From assembly GCF_023498005.1 (NCBI RefSeq), contig NZ_CP097289.1, forward strand, positions 6,758,001 to 6,822,000: a stretch of DNA of 64,000 nucleotides. The letters are read 5' to 3'. Origin of the DNA: Streptomyces durmitorensis (GTDB lineage: Bacteria > Actinomycetota > Actinomycetes > Streptomycetales > Streptomycetaceae). Of the stretch, positions 26,479 to 34,858 are shown piece by piece (within the stretch, counting starts at the first letter, position 1; each line of letters opens with the position of its first letter). The translations under genes were made by a program, and so were the position numbers. The notes beneath the pieces are model-generated. The model had not been told where the DNA came from. It saw only the letters and a program-made list of their open reading frames with translations, and did not search any database.

Positions 26479-27264
26479 TCAGTCCCGCACGCCGCAGACG
26501 TGCAGCAACGCAGCCACCCGCCGATAGGGATCCGTCCGCCCGGCCCGCTCCTCGGCGGCAAGCAACGCCGCCAACTCCCCGTCCTCCGGCGGAACCGCAT
26601 CGTCCGACGCCTGGTCGGTGAAGACCCGCACGCCGTACCAGGCGTGCAACGGCGCGGCGATCCCGGCCAGCGAAGCGGAAACCGCGTCGAGCCGGTCCGC
26701 ACGCGCCTGAAGCCCCAGCCGGTTGCGGTACGCGGTGGAGTCGAAGGCGGCCATCGCCCCCGGCCAGTCCCCGGCGAGCCCCGGCCGCATGGCCAGCGCG
26801 TCCGCGTTCCGGACGAGGAGGGAGAGCAGCCCTCCGGGAGCCAGCATCCGGGCGAGGCCCGCGAGCAGCGCGTCCGGCTCCTCGACGTACATCAGTACGC
26901 CGTGGCAGAGCACGACGTCGAAGCTGCCCGGCAGGAAATGCACCCCGGTCTCGCGCCCGTCGCCCTCGACGATGCGCACCCGCCCCTGGATCCCCTCCGG
27001 CTCGGAGCCGAGCGCGGCACGCGCCGCGGCCACCATCGCCGGATCCTGCTCGACGCCCGTCACCTTGTGCCCGGCGCGGGCCAGCCGCAGCGCCTGCGTG
27101 CCCTGGCCCATGCCCACGTCGAGCACCCGCAGCCGCTGCCCCACGGGGAAGCGCCCGGCTATCTGCTCGTCGAGCTGCCGGGTCACCAGCTCCTGCCGTA
27201 CGGCATTGCGCAGGCCGCCCAGCTTCTCAAGCCACGCGGCGGCCCCGCCGGCGAAACCGCTCAG
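26479..27264 (-). CDS. Class I SAM-dependent methyltransferase (probable CTG start)
   Basis: 261 residues if translation begins at CTG 27264 (MSGFAGGAAAWLEKLGGLRNAVRQELV). This codon overlaps the DUF3043 stop as CTGA and has GGAGAG 5 bases upstream. The only ordinary in-frame start codon further up is GTG 27450, which would overlap the upstream gene by 190 bp. The fold is clear: SAM motif I VLDVGMGQGTQALRLA, acidic VTGVEQDP, DGRETG, FDVVLCHGVLMYVEEP and LAPGGLLSLLVRN. Substrate unknown. It follows DUF3043 in what looks like an operon. Confidence 0.8.
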   Translation of the reverse strand: MSGFAGGAAAWLEKLGGLRNAVRQELVTRQLDEQIAGRFPVGQRLRVLDVGMGQGTQALRLARAGHKVTGVEQDPAMVAAARAALGSEPEGIQGRVRIVEGDGRETGVHFLPGSFDVVLCHGVLMYVEEPDALLAGLARMLAPGGLLSLLVRNADALAMRPGLAGDWPGAMAAFDSTAYRNRLGLQARADRLDAVSASLAGIAAPLHAWYGVRVFTDQASDDAVPPEDGELAALLAAEERAGRTDPYRRVAALLHVCGVRD

Positions 27265-27857
27265 GGCCGCTCTCCACGCTTGACCTGCGGCTTCGGCAGC
27301 CTCAGACGGCGCATCTGGAGCGTACGCATCAGGGCGTACGCGACCGCGCCCTTCTTGCTCTCGCTCGGGAAGCGCTCGTTCAGGCGCTTCTTCAGGCGGA
27401 CCGCCGTCGTCACCGAGTCCACGATGATCAGGACGATCACGAAGAGCCACAGGAGCAGAGCGATGTTCTGCAGCTGCGGGATCCGGACCATGCTCAGTAC
27501 GAGGATGATCACGGCGAGCGGCAGGAAGAACTCGGCGATGCAGAACCGCGAGTCGACGAAGTCGCGCGCGAACTTGCGCACGGGGCCCTTGTCGCGGGCG
27601 GGCAGATAGCGCTCGTCACCGCTGGCGAGCGCCTGACGCTGCTTGTCCATCTGGACGCGGCGTTCACTGCGCTGCCGCTTGGCCGCCTCCTTGCGCGTCA
27701 CAGGCGTGTTGGCCACGCTGCGGCGCTGGGTCTGGGCCTCACTGCGCTTGGGCGTGGGGCGGCCCTTGGGGGCCTCGGGGTCACGGGGCTGCTGGGAGTC
27801 GGTCACCGGGGCCTTGCTCGCCGGGGCCTTCTCGTCCTTGGATCGGCTACGGAACAC
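27261..27857 (-). CDS. DUF3043 membrane protein
   Basis: 198 residues from GTG 27857 (MFRSRSKDEKAPASK, the N-terminus I expect for the family); a TTG at 27866 is also open. A long, very basic N-terminal half (GRPTPKRSEAQTQRR, TRKEAAKRQRSERRVQMDKQRQ) precedes two membrane helices (FCIAEFFLPLAVIILVLSMV and NIALLLWLFVIVLIIVDSV) and a basic C-terminus. Function unknown; the basic cytoplasmic arm could bind nucleic acid or acidic lipid. Its stop overlaps the probable start of the methyltransferase gene. Confidence 0.85.
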   Translation of the reverse strand: MFRSRSKDEKAPASKAPVTDSQQPRDPEAPKGRPTPKRSEAQTQRRSVANTPVTRKEAAKRQRSERRVQMDKQRQALASGDERYLPARDKGPVRKFARDFVDSRFCIAEFFLPLAVIILVLSMVRIPQLQNIALLLWLFVIVLIIVDSVTTAVRLKKRLNERFPSESKKGAVAYALMRTLQMRRLRLPKPQVKRGERP

Positions 27858-28154
27858 AAAACCCAAGGGTACGGGGTGCGGACGTGTGGACCCCCGCCCG
27901 ATGGGGAACGATCCGGCAACACCGGGCGTCTTGATTGTGTGCCTAAGGGGACGTTCCGTGTGGTTTACAAGCGGTTTTCGGGCGGTTCCCGGGGGTGCAC
28001 CTACTCCCTACGCCTGAGCCCGGCCGGACACAGTCGTCCTTGGGGATGAGCGCATCCGCACGCGAACAGTGCGGTAATGGATGCAGGGCCCGTACTGTGG
28101 GTTCTGAGCAGTACCTGGAGCTGGAAGTCCGTCAGAAGGGGGCGCGCGAAGCCC

Positions 28155-28952
28155 ATGAGCGGTGTCATGAAGCGTATGGGGATGATCTTCCGCGCGAAGG
28201 CGAACAAGGCCCTTGACCGGGCCGAGGACCCGCGCGAAACCCTCGATTACTCGTACCAGAAGCAGCTCGAGCTGCTCCAGAAGGTGCGCCGTGGTGTCGC
28301 CGACGTGGCGACCTCGCGCAAGCGCCTGGAGTTGCAGCTGAGCCAGCTCCAGAAGCAGTCCTCCACCCTTGAGGACCAGGGCCGCAAGGCCCTCGCCCTC
28401 GGCCGTGAGGACCTGGCCCGCGAGGCGCTCTCGCGCCGTGCGGCGCTTCAGCAGCAGGTGACCGACCTGGAGACGCAGCACCAGACGCTCCAGGGCGAGG
28501 AGGAGAAGCTCACCCTCGCGGCGCAGCGCCTCCAGGCCAAGGTCGACGCCTTCCGTACGAAGAAGGAGACGATCAAGGCCACGTACACCGCGGCCCAGGC
28601 GCAGACCCGGATCGGCGAGGCCTTCTCCGGCATCTCCGAGGAGATGGGCGACGTCGGCATGGCGATCCAGCGTGCCGAGGACAAGACCGCGCAGCTCCAG
28701 GCGCGGGCCGGCGCGATCGACGAGCTCCTGGCCTCCGGCGCGCTCGACGACTCCTCCGGGCTCGCCAAGGACGACATCCAGTCCGAGCTGGATCGCCTCT
28801 CCGGTGGTACTGATGTAGAGCTGGAACTGCAGCGGATGAAGGCGGAGCTGGCGGGTGGCTCGTCGGCCTCGCCGAAGCAGGCCATCGAGCCGGGTCAGGG
28901 CCAGCCCCAGACCAAGGAGCCGCAGGACACCCCGCGCTTCGACAAGCAGTAG
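28155..28952 (+). CDS. pspA: PspA/IM30 family phage-shock protein
   Basis: 265 residues from ATG 28155; ATG 28167 is an alternative. The N-terminal amphipathic segment (MKRMGMIFRAKANKALDRAEDP) and the long coiled coil (YQKQLELLQKVRRGVADVATSRKRLELQLSQLQKQ and onwards to about residue 200) are those of PspA, a peripheral membrane protein that oligomerises on stressed membrane. A flexible Gly/Pro/Gln tail (SASPKQAIEPGQGQPQ) is typical of actinobacterial members. The next gene, 41 bp downstream, encodes the PspAA partner. The upstream 288-bp gap shows no obvious operator. Confidence 0.92.
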   Translation: MSGVMKRMGMIFRAKANKALDRAEDPRETLDYSYQKQLELLQKVRRGVADVATSRKRLELQLSQLQKQSSTLEDQGRKALALGREDLAREALSRRAALQQQVTDLETQHQTLQGEEEKLTLAAQRLQAKVDAFRTKKETIKATYTAAQAQTRIGEAFSGISEEMGDVGMAIQRAEDKTAQLQARAGAIDELLASGALDDSSGLAKDDIQSELDRLSGGTDVELELQRMKAELAGGSSASPKQAIEPGQGQPQTKEPQDTPRFDKQ

Positions 28953-28993
28953 CAGCCCTACGCACTACACCGCTCACGTCCGAGGAGGGCGAC

Positions 28994-29272
28994 ATGATCG
29001 TACGGATCATGGGGGAGGGGCAGGTGAAGCTGGCCGACAGCCACTTCGCCGAACTGAACAAGCTGGACGACGACCTGCTCTCCGAGATGGAGAGCGGCGA
29101 CGAGTCCGGCTTCCGCCGGACGCTGGGCGCGTTGCTCGACAAGGTCCGGGAGTTGGGTGAACCCCTCCCGGACGACGCCCTCGAACCCTCTGAGCTGATC
29201 CTCCCCGCGCCGGACGCGACGCTGGACGAGGTCCGCGACATGCTGAGCGACGACGGCTTGATTCCTGGCTGA
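28994..29272 (+). CDS. pspAA: PspA-associated protein PspAA
   Basis: 92 residues from ATG 28994 with GAGGAGGG upstream. MIVRIMGEGQVKLADSHFAELNKLDDDLLSEMESGDESGFRRTLGALLDKVRELGEPLPDDALEPSELILPAP is the PspAA domain pattern found next to pspA in actinobacteria and archaea. It is thought to work with PspA in the membrane-stress response. Same operon as pspA. Confidence 0.85.
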   Translation: MIVRIMGEGQVKLADSHFAELNKLDDDLLSEMESGDESGFRRTLGALLDKVRELGEPLPDDALEPSELILPAPDATLDEVRDMLSDDGLIPG

Positions 29273-29297
29273 GCGCCGTCTTCGCCGCTGCCCTGTC

Positions 29298-29421
29298 CCG
29301 GCGCTTCGCGCCGGATCTTCCCTCCCGCCCACCCGATTACCCGGCGGTCCTGGGCGTGGTGTGAGGCTCGATGCGGGGCAATCGGGTGGGCGGGTGGGAA
29401 AGTTCCGGCGCGAAGCGGCGG
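29298..29421. repeat. Dispersed REP-like element, two inverted units (BIME-like)
   Basis: Two roughly 40-bp units face each other. The best-conserved arms are 29318-29337 and 29381-29400, 20 bp with one mismatch and a 43-bp loop. Outside them are CCGGCGC-TTC-GCGCCGG (29298-29314) and its counterpart near 29404-29421. The right unit, from 29372, nearly matches the single copy at 26424-26473. The element lies in the 259-bp gap between pspAA and the histidine kinase gene and can fold as one long hairpin. Confidence 0.8.
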
Positions 29422-29531
29422 CACAGGACGCCCAGGGAGACGGAGCTCAGCCGGAACAAGGGCAACGCCCCGCAGGGGCGAGCCGTTCAGACCGGTCCCC
29501 GCAGCCCGCAGGGCCCCGTACGGTTTAAGGC

Positions 29532-30773
29532 GTGACCACTCTCGTGCGAGGCCGCTGTTGGGCCAAGGCGCACCCCCTGGCTGTGGACGCCGCCCTCGCG
29601 GCAGCCGTCCTCGTGTGCATGGTCGGCGGTTCGTTCGTCGAGCCGTACGGACATGGCGGCGGCCCCAGTTGGGGCACGCGCACCCCGGGCACGCTCAGCC
29701 TCGTCCTGATGCTGCTCGGTGCCGTCGCGCTGGTCTTCCGCCGCCGCGCCCCCTGGATCGTGCTCGCCGCGACCTGCACCGTCTCCGTCATCGATCTGAT
29801 CACCGGAGAGTTCCGCGGCACCGTCGTGATGAGCGCGGTCATCGCCCTCTACACCGTCGCCGCCACCACCAACCGCCCCACCACCTGGCGCGTCGGCGTG
29901 GTCACCATCACCGGGCTCACCGGAGTCGCGATGCTGACGGGCCCCCTGCCCTGGTACGCCCAGGAGAACATCGGCATCTTCGCCTGGACCGGCATGGCCG
30001 CGGCGGCCGGTGACGCCGTCCGCAGCCGCCGCGCCTTCGTGGACGCCATACGCGAGCGTGCCGAACGCGCGGAACGCACCCGCGAGGAGGAGGCCCGGCG
30101 CCGCGTCGCCGAGGAGCGGCTGCGCATCGCCCGCGACCTGCACGACGTGGTCGCCCACCACATCGCCCTGGTCAACGTCCAGGCGGGCGTGGCGGCCCAC
30201 GTCATGGACAAGCGGCCCGACCAGGCCAAGGAGGCCCTCTCCCACGTACGCGACGCGAGCCGCTCCGCGCTCAACGAACTGCGCGCCACCGTCGGCCTGT
30301 TGCGCCAGACCGGCGACCCCGAGGCACCCACCGAACCCGCGCCGGGCCTGGCCCGCCTCGAAGATCTCGTCGACACCTTCCGGCACGCCGGGCTCCCCGT
30401 GGAAGTGGCCGTCAGCGACGACGCGACGGAGCTGCCCGCCGGAGTCGACCTGGCCGCCTACCGCATCATCCAGGAGGCCCTCACGAACGTGCAGAAGCAC
30501 GCGGGGACGGGCGCCAAGGCCGAGGTCAGCGTCATCCGCGTGGGGCCGAACGCCGAGCTCACGATCCTGGACGACGGAGGGGGCGAGAAGCGGGAGCACA
30601 GCGGCGAGAGCGACGGCGGCGGGCACGGCCTCATCGGCATGCGCGAGCGCGTCAGCGCCCTGGGCGGCCGCTGCACCGCCGGACCCCGCTACGGCGGCGG
30701 CTTCCGCGTCCATGCGATCCTGCCCGTCACGGCAACGCCGGTCACCCCGGCAGAGGGAGGGACCACCGCGTGA
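29532..30773 (+). CDS. Sensor histidine kinase, NarL-partner (HisKA_3) type
   Basis: 413 residues from GTG 29532. Four to five N-terminal membrane helices (about 15-160) with little extracytoplasmic sequence, a coiled linker (RAERAERTREEEARRRVAEE), the phospho-acceptor H-box ARDLHDVVAHHIA with His204, and an HATPase domain: AAYRIIQEALTNVQKHA (N box), LTILDDGGG (G1) and GHGLIGMRERVSALGG (G2). The cognate response regulator overlaps by 4 bp (GTGA). The tiny sensor region suggests it senses membrane state; the neighbouring pspA genes and RND pump fit an envelope-stress role, but this is only inferred. Confidence 0.9.
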   Translation: MTTLVRGRCWAKAHPLAVDAALAAAVLVCMVGGSFVEPYGHGGGPSWGTRTPGTLSLVLMLLGAVALVFRRRAPWIVLAATCTVSVIDLITGEFRGTVVMSAVIALYTVAATTNRPTTWRVGVVTITGLTGVAMLTGPLPWYAQENIGIFAWTGMAAAAGDAVRSRRAFVDAIRERAERAERTREEEARRRVAEERLRIARDLHDVVAHHIALVNVQAGVAAHVMDKRPDQAKEALSHVRDASRSALNELRATVGLLRQTGDPEAPTEPAPGLARLEDLVDTFRHAGLPVEVAVSDDATELPAGVDLAAYRIIQEALTNVQKHAGTGAKAEVSVIRVGPNAELTILDDGGGEKREHSGESDGGGHGLIGMRERVSALGGRCTAGPRYGGGFRVHAILPVTATPVTPAEGGTTA

Positions 30774-31450
30774 CGATCCGGGTGCTGCTCGCCGACGACC
30801 AGGCACTGCTGCGCAGCGCGTTCAGGGTGCTCGTCGACTCCGAGCCCGACATGGAGGTCGTCGCCGAGGCGTCGGACGGCGCGGAGGCCGTCGAACTGGC
30901 CGCGTCACGGGCCGCCGACGTCGTCCTGATGGACATCCGCATGCCCGGCATGGACGGTCTCGCAGCCACCCGGCTGATCAGCGCGGACCCCGCCCTGGCC
31001 CACGTACGCGTGGTCATGCTGACGACCTTCGAGGTCGACGAGTACGTGGTGCAGTCGCTGCGCGCCGGCGCCTCCGGCTTCCTCGGCAAGGGCGCGGAGC
31101 CGGACGAGCTGCTCGGCGCGATCCGGATCGCGGCCGCGGGCGACGCGCTGCTCTCCCCGGCGGCGACGAAGGGCCTGATCGCCAAGTTCCTCGCACAGGG
31201 CGACAGTTCGGACGGTGACGGCGGGGCGCGCGCGGAGCGGCTCGGCGCGCTCACCGGGCGCGAGCGAGAGGTCCTCGTCCAGGTCGCGGGCGGGCATTCG
31301 AACGACGAGATCGCCGAGCGGCTTGAGGTCAGCCCGCTCACGGTGAAGACCCATGTGAACCGCGCGATGGCGAAGCTGGGCGCGCGTGACCGGGCGCAAC
31401 TCGTCGTCATTGCCTACGAATCGGGCCTGGTACGTCCAAGGGTGGAGTGA
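30770..31450 (+). CDS. Response regulator, NarL/FixJ (LuxR HTH) type
   Basis: 226 residues from GTG 30770, overlapping the kinase stop. Receiver domain with acidic pair DD at 9-10 and phospho-acceptor Asp55 in VVLMDIRMPG, conserved Thr in MLTTFE and Lys in GKGAEP; then a LuxR-type HTH (LTGREREVLVQVAGGHSNDEIAERLEVSPLTVKTHVNRAMAKLGARDRAQLVVIAYE). Transcription factor of the pair; the 16-bp palindrome 15 bp past its stop, ahead of the RND pump gene, is a candidate target. Confidence 0.92.
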   Translation: MTIRVLLADDQALLRSAFRVLVDSEPDMEVVAEASDGAEAVELAASRAADVVLMDIRMPGMDGLAATRLISADPALAHVRVVMLTTFEVDEYVVQSLRAGASGFLGKGAEPDELLGAIRIAAAGDALLSPAATKGLIAKFLAQGDSSDGDGGARAERLGALTGREREVLVQVAGGHSNDEIAERLEVSPLTVKTHVNRAMAKLGARDRAQLVVIAYESGLVRPRVE

Positions 31451-31464
31451 TTGCGGACGCGACG

Positions 31465-31480
31465 TACTGCGCCCGCAGTA
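31465..31480. promoter_or_regulatory. 16-bp palindrome upstream of the RND pump
   Basis: TACTGCG-CC-CGCAGTA has perfect 7-bp arms, between the response regulator and the RND pump gene. A further half-like GCGCAGTA lies near 31575. The spacing and symmetry suit a dimeric regulator. Whether it belongs to the adjacent response regulator cannot be told from sequence. Confidence 0.5.
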
Positions 31481-31545
31481 TGTGCCGCATAAGAACGGGT
31501 CCACGGTCGGACGATTCCTGCCCTGGACATGGCAGATCGTGTAGG

Positions 31546-31567
31546 GGGCACCGGCCTGCCGGTGCCC
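31546..31567 (+). promoter_or_regulatory. Leader hairpin before the RND pump gene
   Basis: GGGCACCGG-CCTG-CCGGTGCCC forms a perfect 9-bp stem with a 4-nt loop 34 bp before the pump start. It lacks a T-run. It may end the upstream two-component transcript or act in the pump mRNA leader. Confidence 0.5.
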
Positions 31568-31601
31568 GTTCCTGCGCAGTACGCCACAGAGAGAGACCAC
31601 C

Positions 31602-34600
31602 ATGTCCTGGCTGTCCCGGTTCAGCCTCGCCCAACGGGCCCTTGTCGGGCTGATATCGATCATCGCGCTCGTCTTCGGCGCGATCGCGATCCCTCAGCTC
31701 AAGCAGCAGCTGCTGCCCTCCATCGAACTGCCGATGGTGTCCGTCCTGGCCCCGTATCAGGGCGCGTCCCCCGATGTGGTCGAAAAGCAGGTCGTCGAAC
31801 CCCTCGAGTCCTCCATCGACGCGGTCGACGGCATCACCGGCATCACCTCCACGGCGAGCGAGGGCAACGCCGTGATCATGGCCCAGTTCGACTACGGCAG
31901 CGGCTCCAAGCAGCTCGTCGCCGACGTCCAGCAGGCCGTGAACCGCTCCCGTGCCGAACTCCCCGACGACGTCGACCCGCAGGTCATCGCGGGCTCCACG
32001 GACGACATCCCGACCGTGGTCCTCTCCGTCACCTCCGACAAGGACCAGCAGGCGCTCTCCGACCAGCTCGACCGCACCGTCGTCCCCGCCATGGAGGACA
32101 TCGACGGCGTCGGCCAGGTCACCGTCGACGGCGTGCGCGACCTCCAGGTCGACGTCACCCCCGACGGCAAGAAGCTGGCCAAGGCGGGCCTGACCCCGGC
32201 CGCGCTCGGCCAGGCGCTCCAGGCCGGCGGCGCCACGCTCCCCGCGGGCTCCTTCGACGAGGACGGCAAGAACCGCACCGTCCAGGTCGGCGGCGGCTAC
32301 ACCTCCCTGAAGCAGATCCAGGACCTGATGGTCACCCCCGAGGCCAAGCCGGGGGAGCGGCCTGCCAAGCCGGTGCGCCTCGGTGACGTCGCCACCGTCG
32401 AGCAGCAGCCCTCGGACGCCACGTCCATCACGCGGACGAACGGCAGGCCCAGCCTCGCCGTCGCGATCACCATGGACCAGGACGGCAGCGCCGTCGCCAT
32501 CTCCGACGCGGTCAAGGACAAGCTGCCCGACCTGCGCAAGGACCTGGGCGCGGACTCCGACCTGACGGTCGCGAGCGACCAGGGCCCGGCCGTCTCCAAG
32601 TCCATCGACGGCCTCACCACCGAGGGCGCCCTCGGCCTGGTCTTCGCGGTCCTCGTCATCCTGGTCTTCCTGGCGTCGATCCGCTCGACGCTGGTCACCG
32701 CGGTCTCCATCCCGCTCTCGGTCGTCCTCGCCCTGATCGTGCTGTGGACGAGGGACCTCTCCCTCAACATGCTCACGCTCGGCGCGCTGACCATCGCCAT
32801 CGGCCGCGTCGTCGACGACTCGATCGTGGTCCTGGAGAACATCAAGCGCCACCTCGGATACGGCGAGGAGCGCGAGGCCGCGATCATCACGGCCGTCAAG
32901 GAGGTCGCGGGCGCCGTGACGTCCTCGACCCTGACGACCGTCGCGGTCTTCCTGCCGATCGGCCTGGCCGGCGGCATGGTGGGCGAGCTCTTCGGCTCCT
33001 TCTCGCTGACGGTCACGGCGGCGCTCCTGGCGTCCCTGCTCGTCTCGCTGACCGTGGTGCCGGTCCTGTCGTACTGGTTCCTGCGTCCCCCCAAGGACGT
33101 CCGCGGCGCCGACCCGGAGGAGGCCCGCCGCAAGGCCGAGGAGAAGGAGGCGAAGAGCAGGCTCCAGCGCTTCTACGTCCCCGTCCTGCGCTTCGCGACG
33201 CGGCGCCGCTTCACCAGCCTCGTCATCGCGATCGTGGTCCTCGTGGGCACGTTCGGCATGGCACCGCTCCTGAAGACCAACTTCTTCGACCAGGGCGAGC
33301 AGGAAGTCCTGACCATCAAGCAGGAGTTGAAGCCGGGCACCAGCCTCGCGGCGTCCGACGCGTCGGCCAAGAAGGTCGAGAAGATGCTGGACGGCCTCGA
33401 CGAGATCAAGGACTACCAGGTCACGGTCGGCTCCTCCGGCTTCATGGCCGCCTTCGGCGGCTCCACGGACACCAACCAGGCCTCGTACACCCTGACGCTC
33501 AAGGACAAGTCGTCGTACGACAAGACGCAGGACAAGGTCGAGGAGGAGCTCGGCAAGCTCTCCGGCATCGGCCAGACGTCCATCGCGGCCGGTGACGGCT
33601 TCGGCAGCCAGGACCTGAGCGTGGTCGTCAAGGCCGCCGACGGCGCTGTGCTGCGCAAGGCGTCCGAGGAGGTCCGCGACGAGGTCGCGAAGATCGACGA
33701 CGTCACGGACGTCCAGAGCGACCTCTCGCAGAGCATCCCGAGGATCTCGGTCAAGGCCAACTCCAAGGCCGCCGCGGCCGGTTTCAACGACACCACCCTC
33801 GGCCAGGCCGTCGCCCAGGCGGTCCGCGGCACCGAGAGCGGCAAGGCGATCCTGGACGACACCGAGCGCGACGTCGTGGTGAAGTCGTCGCAGTCGGCGA
33901 AGACGCTCGCCCAGTTGCGCGAGCTGAACCTCGGCTCCGTGAAGCTCGGTGACATCGCCTCGGTCAAGCTGGTCGACGGTCCGGTCTCGATGACCCGCAT
34001 CGACGGCTCGCGCGCCGCGACGATCACCGCGAAGCCCACCGGTGAGAACACGGGCGCGGTCAGCGCCGACCTCACCAAGAAGCTCGACGCGCTGAAGCTG
34101 CCGGACGGCGCCACGGCGTCCATCGGCGGTGTCTCCGAGGACCAGGACGAGGCGTTCGCCTCGCTCGGCCTCGCGATGCTCGCGGCGATCGCGATCGTCT
34201 TCATGCTCCTCGTGGCGACGTTCCGCTCGCTCGTCCAGCCGCTGATCCTGCTGGTCTCGATCCCGTTCGCGGCCACGGGCGCGATCGGACTCCTGATTGC
34301 CACCGACACCCCGATGGGTGTCCCGGCGATGATCGGCATGCTGATGCTGATCGGCATCGTGGTGACGAACGCGATCGTCCTGATCGACCTGATCAACCAG
34401 TACCGCAAGCAGGGTCACGGCGTGGTCGAGGCAGTCATCGAGGGTGGCCGCCACCGCCTGCGCCCGATCCTCATGACGGCCCTGGCGACGATCTTCGCCC
34501 TGCTCCCGATGGCCCTCGGCATCACGGGCGAGGGCGGCTTCATCGCCCAGCCGCTCGCGGTGGTGGTCATCGGCGGCCTGATCACGTCGACGCTCCTCAC

Positions 34601-34742
34601 GCTCCTCCTGGTCCCGACGCTGTACGCGATGGTGGAACTCCGCAAGGAGAAGAGGCGCACGAAGCGCGAGGCGAAGAGGGCAAAGAAGGCCGGCATCGCG
34701 CCTGAGCAGCCCTCCGAGGACACGGAGCCCGCCAAGGTCTAG
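31602..34742 (+). CDS. RND-type efflux transporter (AcrB/MMPL superfamily)
   Basis: 1046 residues, the normal length for an HAE/AcrB-type RND pump. The architecture is one helix, a large external loop, a helix cluster (residues about 340-500), a second large loop and a second helix cluster. FSLAQRALVGLISIIALVFG opens the protein; TLGALTIAIGRVVDDSIVVLENI in the fourth helix carries the paired Asp residues of the proton relay, and GMLMLIGIVVTNAIVLIDLINQYR and GGRHRLRPILMTALATIFALLPMALG are the conserved second-half motifs. Driven by the proton gradient; substrate unknown. There is no membrane-fusion or outer-membrane partner, as usual in Gram-positives. Confidence 0.92.
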   Translation: MSWLSRFSLAQRALVGLISIIALVFGAIAIPQLKQQLLPSIELPMVSVLAPYQGASPDVVEKQVVEPLESSIDAVDGITGITSTASEGNAVIMAQFDYGSGSKQLVADVQQAVNRSRAELPDDVDPQVIAGSTDDIPTVVLSVTSDKDQQALSDQLDRTVVPAMEDIDGVGQVTVDGVRDLQVDVTPDGKKLAKAGLTPAALGQALQAGGATLPAGSFDEDGKNRTVQVGGGYTSLKQIQDLMVTPEAKPGERPAKPVRLGDVATVEQQPSDATSITRTNGRPSLAVAITMDQDGSAVAISDAVKDKLPDLRKDLGADSDLTVASDQGPAVSKSIDGLTTEGALGLVFAVLVILVFLASIRSTLVTAVSIPLSVVLALIVLWTRDLSLNMLTLGALTIAIGRVVDDSIVVLENIKRHLGYGEEREAAIITAVKEVAGAVTSSTLTTVAVFLPIGLAGGMVGELFGSFSLTVTAALLASLLVSLTVVPVLSYWFLRPPKDVRGADPEEARRKAEEKEAKSRLQRFYVPVLRFATRRRFTSLVIAIVVLVGTFGMAPLLKTNFFDQGEQEVLTIKQELKPGTSLAASDASAKKVEKMLDGLDEIKDYQVTVGSSGFMAAFGGSTDTNQASYTLTLKDKSSYDKTQDKVEEELGKLSGIGQTSIAAGDGFGSQDLSVVVKAADGAVLRKASEEVRDEVAKIDDVTDVQSDLSQSIPRISVKANSKAAAAGFNDTTLGQAVAQAVRGTESGKAILDDTERDVVVKSSQSAKTLAQLRELNLGSVKLGDIASVKLVDGPVSMTRIDGSRAATITAKPTGENTGAVSADLTKKLDALKLPDGATASIGGVSEDQDEAFASLGLAMLAAIAIVFMLLVATFRSLVQPLILLVSIPFAATGAIGLLIATDTPMGVPAMIGMLMLIGIVVTNAIVLIDLINQYRKQGHGVVEAVIEGGRHRLRPILMTALATIFALLPMALGITGEGGFIAQPLAVVVIGGLITSTLLTLLLVPTLYAMVELRKEKRRTKREAKRAKKAGIAPEQPSEDTEPAKV

Positions 34743-34785
34743 AAGCGGCAGCCGCCCCGTTGTGGGCAGGCGTTCCGCAGGGCGA

Positions 34786-34825
34786 TGGGGGTCCCCCCGC
34801 TCGAGCGCAGCCGAGAGTGGGGGAG
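34786..34825. repeat. Streptomyces extragenic repeat (GGGGGTCCCCCCGCTCGAGCG type)
   Basis: The stretch around GGTCCCCCCGCTCGAGCG and GCCGAGAGTGGGGGAG can fold into an imperfect hairpin. I recognise it as a repeat found in many Streptomyces intergenic regions. It lies between the convergent RND and MFS genes (116-bp gap) and may act as a terminator. Confidence 0.65.
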
Positions 34826-34858
34826 GGTGGGCACCACACCGAAGCTGCCGGACAAGGT

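Noticed and set aside
31407..34454. 1015-codon open frame opposite the RND pump
   Set aside because: Antisense frame of a high-GC gene; no motif, unnatural Arg/Asp/Val composition.
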